The translations under genes were made by a program, and so were the position numbers. Shown here one piece after another: positions 1 through 8,356 of a DNA stretch of 64,000 nucleotides. Below the pieces are notes generated by a model. That model was given only the letters and a program-made list of their open reading frames with translations. It was not told where the DNA came from and did no database searches. Numbering within the stretch: the first letter of the stretch is position 1; each line of letters starts with the position of its first letter. The DNA lies in the NCBI RefSeq assembly GCF_947500695.1, contig NZ_CANMSS010000001.1, positions 62,001 through 126,000 on the forward strand. The letters are read 5' to 3'. The DNA is from an uncultured Pseudoteredinibacter sp. (GTDB lineage Bacteria; Pseudomonadota; Gammaproteobacteria; Pseudomonadales; Cellvibrionaceae).

Positions 1-434
1 GCAATAAATTCTAACGATGGAGCATCTTTTGGAAGGCTATCAATGAGACTGGCTTGGCTAATGATCGCCTTGGCTGAGGTCTTCTCAATAAAATAGTCCA
101 TATCCGCTGCGACACTGCGGGTATTGGTCGTGACGGCTACAACACCCAGCAAAGCACAGGCGTACCAGCTAAACAGAAATTCCGGGCAGTTTTCCAAATG
201 AATAACAACGCTATCCCCTGGCTTGATACCTTTATCGGCTAGGCCTTGGGCGAGACGCCCACCTTGTTGGCAGAAATCCTCGTAACTCCATTGTTTATCT
301 TCACCTTCAAAGGCGGCCCAAATCAGAAAGGTTTTATCGGGGCACTGTTGACGCCAGTGCTGAAACAATCGCGGTAGATCTCGGCCAGCGACGGCCTGTT
401 CGAGGGTTTGTGAGCTTTGGCTGTTTGTGTTCAT
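1..434 (-). CDS. Acyl-CoA synthetase (AMP-binding), N-terminal part, cut by window edge
   Basis: About 144 codons run without a stop to base 1. The translation begins MNTNSQSSQTLEQAV and continues with features of the ANL adenylating family N-lobe: a WSYEDFCQQGGRLAQGL stretch followed by a GDSVVIHLENCPEFLFSWYACALLG stretch, here given in parts, which matches acyl-CoA and carnitine-CoA ligase-like enzymes that open with a T-Y-x-E-L region. The AMP motif and the C-lobe lie outside the window, so the substrate cannot be judged. The start is the ATG at 434; an in-frame ATG at 443 would add three residues. It fits the fatty-acid activation genes found elsewhere in the window. The family call is fairly sure; the specific substrate is unknown. 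Confidence 0.8.
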   Translation of the reverse strand, partial: MNTNSQSSQTLEQAVAGRDLPRLFQHWRQQCPDKTFLIWAAFEGEDKQWSYEDFCQQGGRLAQGLADKGIKPGDSVVIHLENCPEFLFSWYACALLGVVAVTTNTRSVAADMDYFIEKTSAKAIISQASLIDSLPKDAPSLEFI

Positions 435-633
435 TGTTATCATTATCCATCCAGTGAAGAAACCCTTGAAAGTATATCGGTATAGGGCTTGGCCTTACTT
501 GCCAAATTCTTGGTTGTAAAGTGACAATTGCAGCATTTCTATAGGATGATATTGATCTGTGCTCTAACAAGCCATCGCTTTATTTAGTACAGTAAGTTGC
601 TAATTTATCGGCTAGCACGGGTGGAGAGTGTAA

Positions 634-1209
634 ATGACTGAGCATGAAGAGCTACTGCAGGAAGTTCGTGCTTGCCAGCGTTGTGAAGCTGAGTTACCAA
701 TGGGCCCCAGACCAGTAATTCAGCATCATCCAGATGCAAAAATCCTAATTGTCGGCCAGGCACCTGGGCGTAGAGTGCATGAAAGCGGTAAGCCATTTGA
801 TGACCCCAGTGGTGTGCGTTTGCGTCAGTGGATGAATATTAGCGCTGAGAAATTTTACGACCCAATACAACTGGCTATTTTGCCAATGGGCTTTTGTTAT
901 CCGGGAACGGGGCGTTCAGGAGATCTGCCACCGCGTAAAGAATGTCTGCCCTGGCGCGAGCCGTTGATGGGAATGCTACCTAACATCAAGTTAACAATAT
1001 TGTTAGGTCAATACGCCCAGCGCTATCATTTTCCAGATCATAAAGGCAGCTTGACTGATTTGGTAAAACAAGCCGATGTGAAAAACGATCTGATGATTCC
1101 TTTACCGCACCCAAGCCCGAGAAATAACCGATGGTTAAAACAGCAGCCTTGGTTTGAAAGAGATTTTATTCCTTTATTCCAACAACGGTTGTCGAATATA
1201 TCTCTCTAG
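634..1209 (+). CDS. Uracil-DNA glycosylase superfamily protein, putative 4Fe-4S type
   Basis: The 191-residue protein carries UDG-superfamily signatures: GQAPGRR (residues 41-47, motif A position) and HPSPRN (159-164, motif B position). Four cysteines, C14 and C17 as CxxC, then C88 and C104 spaced by 15 residues, match the arrangement that ligates a 4Fe-4S cluster in family 4/5-type UDGs. The family removes uracil or other deaminated bases from DNA. Motif A has Q where classic family 4 enzymes have E, so activity and base preference are uncertain. The gene stands alone; its stop overlaps the end of the convergent SDR gene by 4 nt. Confidence 0.78.
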   Translation: MTEHEELLQEVRACQRCEAELPMGPRPVIQHHPDAKILIVGQAPGRRVHESGKPFDDPSGVRLRQWMNISAEKFYDPIQLAILPMGFCYPGTGRSGDLPPRKECLPWREPLMGMLPNIKLTILLGQYAQRYHFPDHKGSLTDLVKQADVKNDLMIPLPHPSPRNNRWLKQQPWFERDFIPLFQQRLSNISL

Positions 1210-1976
1210 TAAGTCTCCGGCACAGATTTTTTAAGGATATAAGCTAGCAATGGCTTCGGCAAAATTCGCGCTAGGCGAATTAAGCTCGCAGTAACAAAAG
1301 GGAACAGTACATCGCTCTTTTCTTTTTCAATGCCGCGAATCATATATTGGGCGGCCGCTTGTTCTGAGATTTCAAAAGGAGCAGGAATCCCATCATCAGC
1401 TACCCGTTCAGTCGCGACAAAGCCAGGGTAGAGCGAGATAAACTTTAAGCCCGCGTCGGCCAATTCGATACGACAACTGTCCATCAGGATTCGGCAAGCG
1501 GCTTTTGCGGCGCTGTAGGGTCCTTGCATGGGAAGCCCTATAAATCCGGCTAATGAGTTGGTGTGGGCAATGGTGCCATAGCCTTGGCTTTTCATGAGCG
1601 CAATAAGTGGAATGAGAAAGTTCACCAAGCTTTGATAGTTTAAGGCTAGGTTTTGCTGTACCTCATCAACACTGACATGGTTCATATTAAAAGATGGGCC
1701 ATCTCCAACATTCAATAGGGCCAGGTCGAGAGCTTTTCCTCGTGAGGCAATTTTATCGATCAGCTCTTGAGCTTGCTGCTGATTTAGAGCGTCTATGATA
1801 TGAAATTCGGCAGTGGAACCATTGCCTTCAATTTCCTGAACCAGCGATACAAGTAAATCTTCGCGGCGAGCGCAAATAATCAGGTGATTATTTCTCTTGC
1901 TTAACTCCACAGCGAATGCTCGCCCAATACCTGAGGAAGCGCCGACGACTAAAATATTTTTATTATTGAGCTGCAT
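1206..1976 (-). CDS. Short-chain dehydrogenase/reductase (SDR)
   Basis: The 256-residue classical SDR has the nucleotide-binding GASSGIG motif at residues 12-18, a catalytic S141, and the Y154-x3-K158 pair in YSAAK. This predicts an NAD(P)-dependent oxidoreductase on an unidentified alcohol or ketone. The C-terminal region with ILPKPLLAYILKK is basic and hydrophobic, which may bring it near membranes. The start is supported by AAGGA about 8 nt upstream of the ATG. It is convergent with the UDG-like gene. Substrate cannot be read from the sequence; lipid-related chemistry is only suggested by the neighbourhood. Confidence 0.85.
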   Translation of the reverse strand: MQLNNKNILVVGASSGIGRAFAVELSKRNNHLIICARREDLLVSLVQEIEGNGSTAEFHIIDALNQQQAQELIDKIASRGKALDLALLNVGDGPSFNMNHVSVDEVQQNLALNYQSLVNFLIPLIALMKSQGYGTIAHTNSLAGFIGLPMQGPYSAAKAACRILMDSCRIELADAGLKFISLYPGFVATERVADDGIPAPFEISEQAAAQYMIRGIEKEKSDVLFPFVTASLIRLARILPKPLLAYILKKSVPETY

Positions 1977-2064
1977 AGGAATTCCTTTGTGTTAATGCTA
2001 GTTATAACTAACATTGTGGTTTCAGGCAAGCTCGAATTGATGGTTGTGATAATGGATTCAAAGT

Positions 2065-2781
2065 CTAAGGTGATTTTGGAAGAGGTTTGGAAAGTGATTT
2101 AAAAAGCGAATCGGCGCAATCTTTATTGTAAAAGAAACCCAATTGCACATGCGCCCCTTCAAACTGAGATGGAGAAAAGCTTAGCTTTTCGTGGAGCTGA
2201 TACTCTTCGAGTTTTAGATGAATACTGTAATTATCACCAAAGGCATAGTCCACGCGCTTGTTCAGAAGCATTAGCAAGCCCTGACGAATACTGTCTACCA
2301 TAACAAGTTTAGCTCCTGCGTCTGTTAGGCTTTGATGGACTGGGCCCAATTCTAAGCTTCGTAAAATGGCAATTCTTTTATTATCGAGAATGCTAATTTT
2401 ATCCCAAGAAAAATATTCTTCTTGCTTAAGCTGATAGAGACCAAGCTCTACTTTTTCATCAGAAAGTGATTGAAAGATGGCGTGGCTGTTGCTCGTTTTT
2501 GGTGGGTAAAAAGAGAGGCACCAATCTGTGCCTGCAATAATTCGCTGTGCTCTTGCTGGAGGAAGAAATACTGGCTTAATAGGCTGTTTGATTTTGAAGT
2601 GTTCTTTTGCGTAACGTCTAAAGAGCTGCATTAAATAGCCATTCTCAGGTATATCTTCACTGATTAGGGGCGGATACTCCATGGTCATGATAGTGTTGTT
2701 GGGCCCCTGTGCGAAAACTGTATTGTTGCCGGAGATTAGGCCAAAAAACACTAGGGCTGTGCGGGTTATAGATATAGCCAT
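2065..2781 (-). CDS. Periplasmic substrate-binding protein, PBP2-like
   Basis: The 238-residue protein has a likely signal peptide (MAISITRTALVFFGLISG, then a candidate cleavage region near VFAQG) followed by a solute-binding fold pattern: MEYPPLISE near the N-terminus, a central CLSFYPPKT segment, and a C-terminal LNKRVDYAFGDNY segment typical of the amino-acid-type PBP2 family. Such proteins bind small molecules in the periplasm. There is no ABC permease or ATPase beside it, so it may serve a distant transporter or act as an orphan sensor or receptor. Family assignment is moderate; the ligand is unknown. Confidence 0.6.
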   Translation of the reverse strand: MAISITRTALVFFGLISGNNTVFAQGPNNTIMTMEYPPLISEDIPENGYLMQLFRRYAKEHFKIKQPIKPVFLPPARAQRIIAGTDWCLSFYPPKTSNSHAIFQSLSDEKVELGLYQLKQEEYFSWDKISILDNKRIAILRSLELGPVHQSLTDAGAKLVMVDSIRQGLLMLLNKRVDYAFGDNYSIHLKLEEYQLHEKLSFSPSQFEGAHVQLGFFYNKDCADSLFKSLSKPLPKSP

Positions 2782-2867
2782 TTTAAAATGCCTAGGACGC
2801 AGAAAATTAGAATAACGTTACTCTAGAGTATATATGATCAAAAATGGCTATCTATATTTTTTACCTA

Positions 2868-2893
2868 TAAAAAAAGAGGGCGATAGGCCCTCC
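2868..2893 (-). terminator. Intrinsic terminator after the bifunctional beta-oxidation gene
   Basis: A GAGGGC (2876-2881) / GCCCTC (2887-2892) stem with a 5-nt loop is followed on the minus strand by a run of seven T. It begins 26 nt after the stop codon at 2919. Confidence 0.8.
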
Positions 2894-2918
2894 TTATTAT
2901 CGTAATCAAGAGATTGGT

Positions 2919-5015
2919 TTACTTGCTGGTCCAATCCTTAAAGGTTTTGCCTGATTCGGCTAGCTCTTTCAGTAGCTTGGAAGGTGCCCAGTACTGATCA
3001 CCATGTTGCTTGGCAAACTCGCTAATGCGTGCATAGATTTTGTCTAAGCCGATATGATCGGCGTAGTGCATTGGGCCACCACGATAAGCTGGGAAGCCAT
3101 AGCCAAAGCAGTATACGACATCAATATCACTTGGGCGTTGGGCAATGCCTTCTTCTAGGATCTTGGCGCCTTCGTTAATCCAAGCGTAGGTCAAGCGCTC
3201 TAGAATTTCTTCGTCGCTGATGGCTCGGCGTTCAATACCGTGAGCTTTGGCTTGCTCTTCAACAACTTTCATTACTTCTGGATCATTAATGCGAGCGCGG
3301 GTTTGGGCGTCGTATTTGTAATAACCTGAACCGGACTTCTGACCTAGGCGTCCCATCTCTACTAGAGCGTCGGCAATACAATAAGTCTTTGGCTCACCTT
3401 TTTGCTCGTCGCTCAAGGCTTGGCGCGCTTTATAGCCGATATCTAAGCCGGCTAAATCACCTACAGCAAGAGGCCCCATGGCCATGCCCCATGTTTGCAT
3501 TACACTATCGATCTGCTCAGGGCTTGCGCCTTCAATCAAGCACAATTGAGCTTCGCGGCCATAAGGACGCAACATACGGTTGCCGATAAAGCCGTAACAG
3601 TTGCCTGCCAAAACCGGCACCTTGCCAATCTTCTTTGCTAGCTTCATAGAGGTTGCAATCACGTCATCAGCACTGTCACTGCCGCGCACAACTTCGAGCA
3701 GTTTCATTACATTGGCAGGGCTAAAGAAGTGCAAACCGATGACATCTTGTGGACGCTTGGTGGCATTGGCGATGGCATCGATATCTTGGTAAGAGGTGTT
3801 GGTCGCTAAAATAGCACCTTGCTTACAGACGCTGTCTAGCTTGGTGAAAACTTGTTTTTTGATATCGACGTTTTCGAAAACGGCTTCGATCACTAGGTCA
3901 ACATCGCCTAGGTCTTCATAGTTCGTGGTGCCGCTGATCACGCTTAAGCATTTGGCCTTTTGGGCTTCGCTCATTTTGCCTTTGCTTACGGTAATACTGT
4001 AGTTTTTATCAATAATGGCCATGCCGCGATCTAGGCCTTCTTGGTTGATTTCCAGCATGGTGACTGGAATACCCACATTGGCGAAGTTCATAGCAATACC
4101 GCCGCCCATGGTGCCAGCGCCAATAATACCAACGCGCTTAATATCGCGAAGCTCAGTATCTTTAGCTAAACTGATTACCTTGGCCGCTTCACGCTCTGCG
4201 AAGAACATATGACGCATGGCGGATGATTGTGGGCCTTGCATCAATTCAACAAAAAGCTCGCGCTCGGTTGCCAAGCCTTTATCCATATCCTGGCCAACCG
4301 CGGCTTCAACACAGCGGATAATATTCTGCGGAGCTTGCTGACCGCGAAAACGCTTAGCCGCTTTTTTGCGTGCCGCTTCGAATACTTCTGGGCCTGCTTG
4401 GCTGGCTGGAATTTCGATGTCGCGCACGCGCTTAAGCTGTGCTTTATCGGCGGCAAGAGACTTGGCAAAGGCAATCGCGCCTAGTTCTAAATCGCCTTCA
4501 ACGACGACATCGATGAGGTTCATCTTTTCGGCTTTTTTGGCCGCTACCGGGTTGCCGCTGGTGATCATATCCAGCGCCGCTTCAACACCGGCTAGGCGAG
4601 GGGTGCGCTGGGTGCCGCCAGCACCTGGTAACAAGCCCAGTTTAACTTCCGGTAAACCAACTTTGGCGCTGTCTAGTGCAACACGATAGTGGCAGGCTAG
4701 GGCAGTCTCAAAACCACCGCCTAGTGCGGTGCCATGAATGGCCGCCACCACAATCTTGTTAGAGCTCTCAATAACATTGAGCATATCTGGCAAAGAAGGC
4801 GCTTTTGGTGGCTTGCCAAATTCGGTGATGTCCGCGCCCGCAATAAAGGTGCGACCTTCGCAAATGATCACAATAGCCTTGCTGTCATCTTTTTGAGCTT
4901 TCTTGATGGCTTTGCAGATACCATCACGTAAGGCGTGTGATAGGGCGTTTACGGGTGGGTTATTGAGTCGAATAACACCAACACCGTCAATAATTTCATA
5001 TTGGGTAACGGACAT
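2919..5015 (-). CDS. Bifunctional enoyl-CoA hydratase / 3-hydroxyacyl-CoA dehydrogenase (FadB/MFE-1 type)
   Basis: The 698-residue enzyme has an N-terminal crotonase domain (about 1-190) and a C-terminal 3-hydroxyacyl-CoA dehydrogenase (about 293-690). E103 in GGGFE and E123 in LPEVKLG are the two acid residues used for hydration in peroxisomal MFE-1-like proteins. The NAD motif GAGTMGGG starts at residue 299 and the dehydrogenase signature HFFSPANVMK follows. It carries out the second and third steps of beta-oxidation: hydration of enoyl-CoA and NAD-dependent oxidation of 3-hydroxyacyl-CoA. No thiolase partner is adjacent, unlike fadBA. AGGAG precedes the ATG. A 9-bp inverted repeat lies just upstream (5051-5083). 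Confidence 0.93.
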   Translation of the reverse strand: MSVTQYEIIDGVGVIRLNNPPVNALSHALRDGICKAIKKAQKDDSKAIVIICEGRTFIAGADITEFGKPPKAPSLPDMLNVIESSNKIVVAAIHGTALGGGFETALACHYRVALDSAKVGLPEVKLGLLPGAGGTQRTPRLAGVEAALDMITSGNPVAAKKAEKMNLIDVVVEGDLELGAIAFAKSLAADKAQLKRVRDIEIPASQAGPEVFEAARKKAAKRFRGQQAPQNIIRCVEAAVGQDMDKGLATERELFVELMQGPQSSAMRHMFFAEREAAKVISLAKDTELRDIKRVGIIGAGTMGGGIAMNFANVGIPVTMLEINQEGLDRGMAIIDKNYSITVSKGKMSEAQKAKCLSVISGTTNYEDLGDVDLVIEAVFENVDIKKQVFTKLDSVCKQGAILATNTSYQDIDAIANATKRPQDVIGLHFFSPANVMKLLEVVRGSDSADDVIATSMKLAKKIGKVPVLAGNCYGFIGNRMLRPYGREAQLCLIEGASPEQIDSVMQTWGMAMGPLAVGDLAGLDIGYKARQALSDEQKGEPKTYCIADALVEMGRLGQKSGSGYYKYDAQTRARINDPEVMKVVEEQAKAHGIERRAISDEEILERLTYAWINEGAKILEEGIAQRPSDIDVVYCFGYGFPAYRGGPMHYADHIGLDKIYARISEFAKQHGDQYWAPSKLLKELAESGKTFKDWTSK

Positions 5016-5409
5016 GAAAAACTCCTACTTGGGGGTTCTTGGGTAATGCCTGCCATTTTACTTTATGTGTAACCAAAATGGCATGCCTTTACGAGCAAAT
5101 TTGTTCTAGAGGCACTAACAGTGGCTATCTTTCTTCTTGTATAGCGGCGCACAGAGGGCAGTTTGTCATTCCTGAGCTGTGTTTAGCAGCAACAAATCGA
5201 AGCGCTAAAGCGTGTAATGCTAAGAAGAATACCAGTGACGATAAATGCCGAGATCTACCGAAGTGTATAAATTCCAGGGTGATAATTTTATGACAAGCTG
5301 GAGATTACTCCAACTTGTCATAATGAGTTTTTCAGCATGAAACAATGATTTTTTCGGCGTCACGCTTGCGCTTAAAAAACCATCAAAACCACCCTGGTTT
5401 AAGCTCGCC
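5016..5409. other. Intergenic region with two inverted repeats
   Basis: These 394 bp separate the acyl-CoA synthetase end from the bifunctional enzyme start. They hold an inverted repeat TGCCATTTT (5051-5059) / AAAATGGCA (5075-5083), placed like an operator 36-68 bp upstream of the bifunctional gene, and a long hairpin at 5288-5323 with arms of about 16 nt, one mismatch and an ATTA loop. A smaller AAACCA / TGGTTT hairpin just after the synthetase stop is followed by T-rich sequence on the minus strand and may terminate it. The 84-codon open frame on the plus strand here has no coding features. Confidence 0.5.
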
Positions 5410-7278
5410 TTATTTAATTGCGATGGTTAAGGCATAGCCTTGCAGTGCTTCCTCTAGATCTTTAACACGCGAGCTGTCGGCTACCTCTATACTAGTGGTT
5501 AATCCTTTCTCGGTATCATGGATACACTCAACGCGAGCTTGAATGCCCAGCTCGGCTAAACGCTCTAATAAAATCGTCTCCGTTGCCATACGGCGAAGCT
5601 CTGGCTTAAAGATTTTACCGACGGCGGTAAGTGGGATTTCTTCCAGCACGGTGATGCGTTTGGGGACGGCAGCTCGCTCAGAGATGGTGTCTGCCGCGAA
5701 GGCCATCATTTCATCTTCGTCATAGCTGGCACCAGGATGAAGGGTGATATAGACCACTGGCAACTCGCCAGCATAATCGTCGGGTTGGCCAACTGCTACA
5801 GCCTGCGCCACACTTGGGTGTTTAAGCAGTGGGTCTTCAATAATAACTGGGTCAATATTATGACCACCGCGGATAATAAGATCTTTTGCACGTCCGGTTA
5901 GATACAAAAAGCCATCTTCGTCCTCATAGCCCAAATCGCCAGTGTTAAACCAGCCGTCCACCCAAGCCTTCTCGTTATCACTATCTTCAAGATAACCGGC
6001 AAAAATATTCGGCCCGCGACTTAGCACCACGCCGACTTCACCGGCCTCGCAACGGCGGGTCAGCTTATTGCCATCAATATGGCCAATAATACGATCCGCA
6101 TAAGGAATGCGCAGGCCGGTAGCTCCGATCGGAGGTGGCTTTTTATAGCTGGTTACAGACAGCATCACAGTGGTTTCTGTCATGCCATAGCCATTCAAAA
6201 TGGTGCAGCCAAAACGCTCTTCAAAGTTTTTCTTGAGTTGTACGGGAAGTGGGGCAGCGCCACTGAGAACTTCGGTCAAGCAGCTGATATCGGCGTCGCC
6301 TACAGGGACTTCGTATATCAGAGACAAAATGGTCGGCACACAAGGGAAGGCGCTGAATTGGAAGCGCTCGATATGATGCCAAAAGTTTTCGATGACATTG
6401 GGGTTTCTAAATCCGCTCGGGGTCATGATGACAATATTAAGGCCTGCGGCGATGGCGCCAATACCGGAAACCATCAAGCCGTAAATATGGAACATCGGTA
6501 GCGCAGCAAAGACATTTTCACGCGGTCGGTCACTGACGCGATCTTTATAGAACTGCGCAATAAAGGCAAAGTTAGCGTGACTGATTTGGGCTACTTTTGG
6601 ACGACCCGTGGTGCCGCCGGTGTGCATGTAGCAGGCGATATCTTCGCCTTTAAATTCACGCTCGCTGTCTAGGCTTTCAGCGTTTTGCAGCTCCAACTGT
6701 TCGTTGTAATCGCTTACCTGAACCGGCAAGTCATCGGGAATAGGATCGGTAATACCTGGTAGTGATATCAACACCAGGTGTTCAATTTGAGGGCTGAGTT
6801 CCAGTACCGCCTTGGTGGTTTCCCATAAATGTGGCGCTGATGGCATTGGCGCCATCGCCACGAACACTTTTGAGCCCGTTACTTCGATGATTTCCGCAAT
6901 ATGACGGGGCTCTAGCAGCGGGTTTAATGGGCTTGCGATGCCGGCACATTGAGCGCCCCAAATTGCGTAAACGGTGTGGGGTAGGGTGGGCAGCATGATG
7001 GAAACAGCATCGTTACTGCCAACCCCTAGCTTGTTGAATAGATTGGCGGTTTGATGCAAGCGAGCCAAAAACTGTTGGTAGGTGACTGGAATAGCCATGT
7101 CATCTTTAACGCCGGTGGGTAAAAACTCCATCACCTTATCTTCGGCGTAGTCGCGACAAGCCTGGGTGATGATGGCGTAGGTGTCGCGCCAAGGGTAGCG
7201 CTGCTCTACCGGTGTTTTTTCAAACTCAATGGTATCTGCCAGGGTCAGTACATCGGCTACAGATTGTAGCTTGCTCAT
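5410..7278 (-). CDS. Acyl-CoA synthetase (AMP-binding)
   Basis: The 622-residue ANL-family ligase activates a carboxylic acid with ATP to an acyl-AMP and then forms the CoA thioester. Visible motifs are the P-loop-like HTGGTTGRPKV, the GYGMTETT motif, the hinge region FNTGDLGYEDEDGFLYLTGR, and the C-terminal catalytic lysine region AVGKIFKPELR. After that lysine motif it has an extra tail of about 55 residues (RVECIHDTEKG and following), longer than in most FadD-like enzymes. It is divergent from a thioesterase gene at 7453 and probably co-regulated with it by an IclR-type site between them. Medium- or long-chain fatty acids are plausible substrates, but this is not proven. Confidence 0.88.
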   Translation of the reverse strand: MSKLQSVADVLTLADTIEFEKTPVEQRYPWRDTYAIITQACRDYAEDKVMEFLPTGVKDDMAIPVTYQQFLARLHQTANLFNKLGVGSNDAVSIMLPTLPHTVYAIWGAQCAGIASPLNPLLEPRHIAEIIEVTGSKVFVAMAPMPSAPHLWETTKAVLELSPQIEHLVLISLPGITDPIPDDLPVQVSDYNEQLELQNAESLDSEREFKGEDIACYMHTGGTTGRPKVAQISHANFAFIAQFYKDRVSDRPRENVFAALPMFHIYGLMVSGIGAIAAGLNIVIMTPSGFRNPNVIENFWHHIERFQFSAFPCVPTILSLIYEVPVGDADISCLTEVLSGAAPLPVQLKKNFEERFGCTILNGYGMTETTVMLSVTSYKKPPPIGATGLRIPYADRIIGHIDGNKLTRRCEAGEVGVVLSRGPNIFAGYLEDSDNEKAWVDGWFNTGDLGYEDEDGFLYLTGRAKDLIIRGGHNIDPVIIEDPLLKHPSVAQAVAVGQPDDYAGELPVVYITLHPGASYDEDEMMAFAADTISERAAVPKRITVLEEIPLTAVGKIFKPELRRMATETILLERLAELGIQARVECIHDTEKGLTTSIEVADSSRVKDLEEALQGYALTIAIK

Positions 7279-7362
7279 AATGTCGCCTCTATTGTTTATT
7301 ATTTGTACGCTTCAAGGTGCTATTTTCATAATAGGGAAGTTTTATACCACTCCTTGGTTTTT

Positions 7363-7381
7363 TGTTCCACTGTGCGGAACA
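7363..7381. promoter_or_regulatory. Candidate IclR-type operator
   Basis: TGTTCC (7363-7368) and GGAACA (7376-7381) form a perfect 6-bp dyad with 7-bp spacing, midway between the divergent acyl-CoA synthetase and thioesterase genes. Size and GTTCC/GGAAC arms resemble IclR-family sites, and an IclR regulator is encoded 1 kb away. The link is inferred. Confidence 0.45.
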
Positions 7382-7452
7382 TTGTTTTATGATTATGCGG
7401 TAAAGGCATCATTTAAAAAAACAATATAAAAGACCATCGCAAGGAGTTTTGG

Positions 7453-8340
7453 GTGAGCAGCTATTCACCAACTTTGTACGAGTTTGATAGAGATACCGAG
7501 CTGACTCTGATAGAGCAGCAACTAAATCGCCGTATTTATTCATTGGAGGTCAGTGATCGCTGGTCATTTGGTAATGCGCCCAATGGTGGTTATATGGCCG
7601 CCTTATTGGCCAAGGCGGGCCGATTGGCTCTGCCTGATCACCCTGACCCAATCTCTGCCACGACTCAATTTATTCAACCAGCAAAACCTGCCAGGGCTGA
7701 AATTGAAGTGCGTTTATTGCGTGTGGGTGGGCGCTTAAGCCAAACCACAATCGAGTTGCAGCAAGATGGACAGATTTGTGCCCAGGCGACCGTAGTGTTT
7801 TCCAATCTTGGGAAGCTAAAAGGCGTTAGCCATTTTCAGGGGGACCGGCCAAGCTTGCCTGCGCTCGAAAGTTGCCAAGCTGTTACCGGTGCTAATGCAA
7901 GCTTTCGCGATCGGGTAGATGCGCGCTTTTTTCCAGATTGCGCACCATTTTGGCCGGGTGGTGGCAGTGATGCTATGAGCAATGCCGGTTGGATCCAGAT
8001 GGCTGATGGGCGCCCGAATGATGCCTTAAGCTTGTTGGTGTTTGCGGATGCCTTTCCACGGGCTGTGGCAATGCGCAGTGGAAAAGTGGGGTGGATTCCA
8101 ACCGTCGATATGACGGTGCAAATACTCCAAGCGCCGGCTGAGGGGCATGTCGCCTGTTTATTTAACACCCGCAAAATTCACGGCGGAATCTTAGAAGAGC
8201 AGGGTGAATTATGGGATAGCGAGGGCAATTTAGTGGCTTTGTGTCGACAATCAGCCGTGCCTAGAATTCCGCAGGAAGCGGCGCTTTGGGCAGATGATGC
8301 TGCAGACTTGGCGGCATCTTCTGCCAGCAAAACCTATTGA
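7453..8340 (+). CDS. Acyl-CoA thioesterase-like double-hotdog protein
   Basis: The 295-residue protein has the layout of the TesB-like double-hotdog thioesterase family: an N-terminal hotdog with WSFGNAPNGGYMAALLAKAG at about residues 35-54, and a second hotdog near the C-terminus with a WELWDSEG-like stretch (QGELWDSEGNLVALCRQ), as typical of such enzymes. The predicted reaction is hydrolysis of acyl-CoA to free acid and CoA. The start is GTG, chosen because AAGGAG lies 7 nt upstream. It diverges from the acyl-CoA synthetase, so the pair may balance acyl-CoA formation and release. Substrate length is unknown. Confidence 0.82.
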   Translation: MSSYSPTLYEFDRDTELTLIEQQLNRRIYSLEVSDRWSFGNAPNGGYMAALLAKAGRLALPDHPDPISATTQFIQPAKPARAEIEVRLLRVGGRLSQTTIELQQDGQICAQATVVFSNLGKLKGVSHFQGDRPSLPALESCQAVTGANASFRDRVDARFFPDCAPFWPGGGSDAMSNAGWIQMADGRPNDALSLLVFADAFPRAVAMRSGKVGWIPTVDMTVQILQAPAEGHVACLFNTRKIHGGILEEQGELWDSEGNLVALCRQSAVPRIPQEAALWADDAADLAASSASKTY

Positions 8341-8356
8341 TGCCCGGAGCTAGTTA

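Noticed and set aside
5039..5293. 84-codon plus-strand frame in the 5.0-5.4 kb spacer
   Set aside because: It lacks domain signals and a clear ribosome site, overlaps the two inverted repeats, and contains rare-looking Cys/Ser-rich text.
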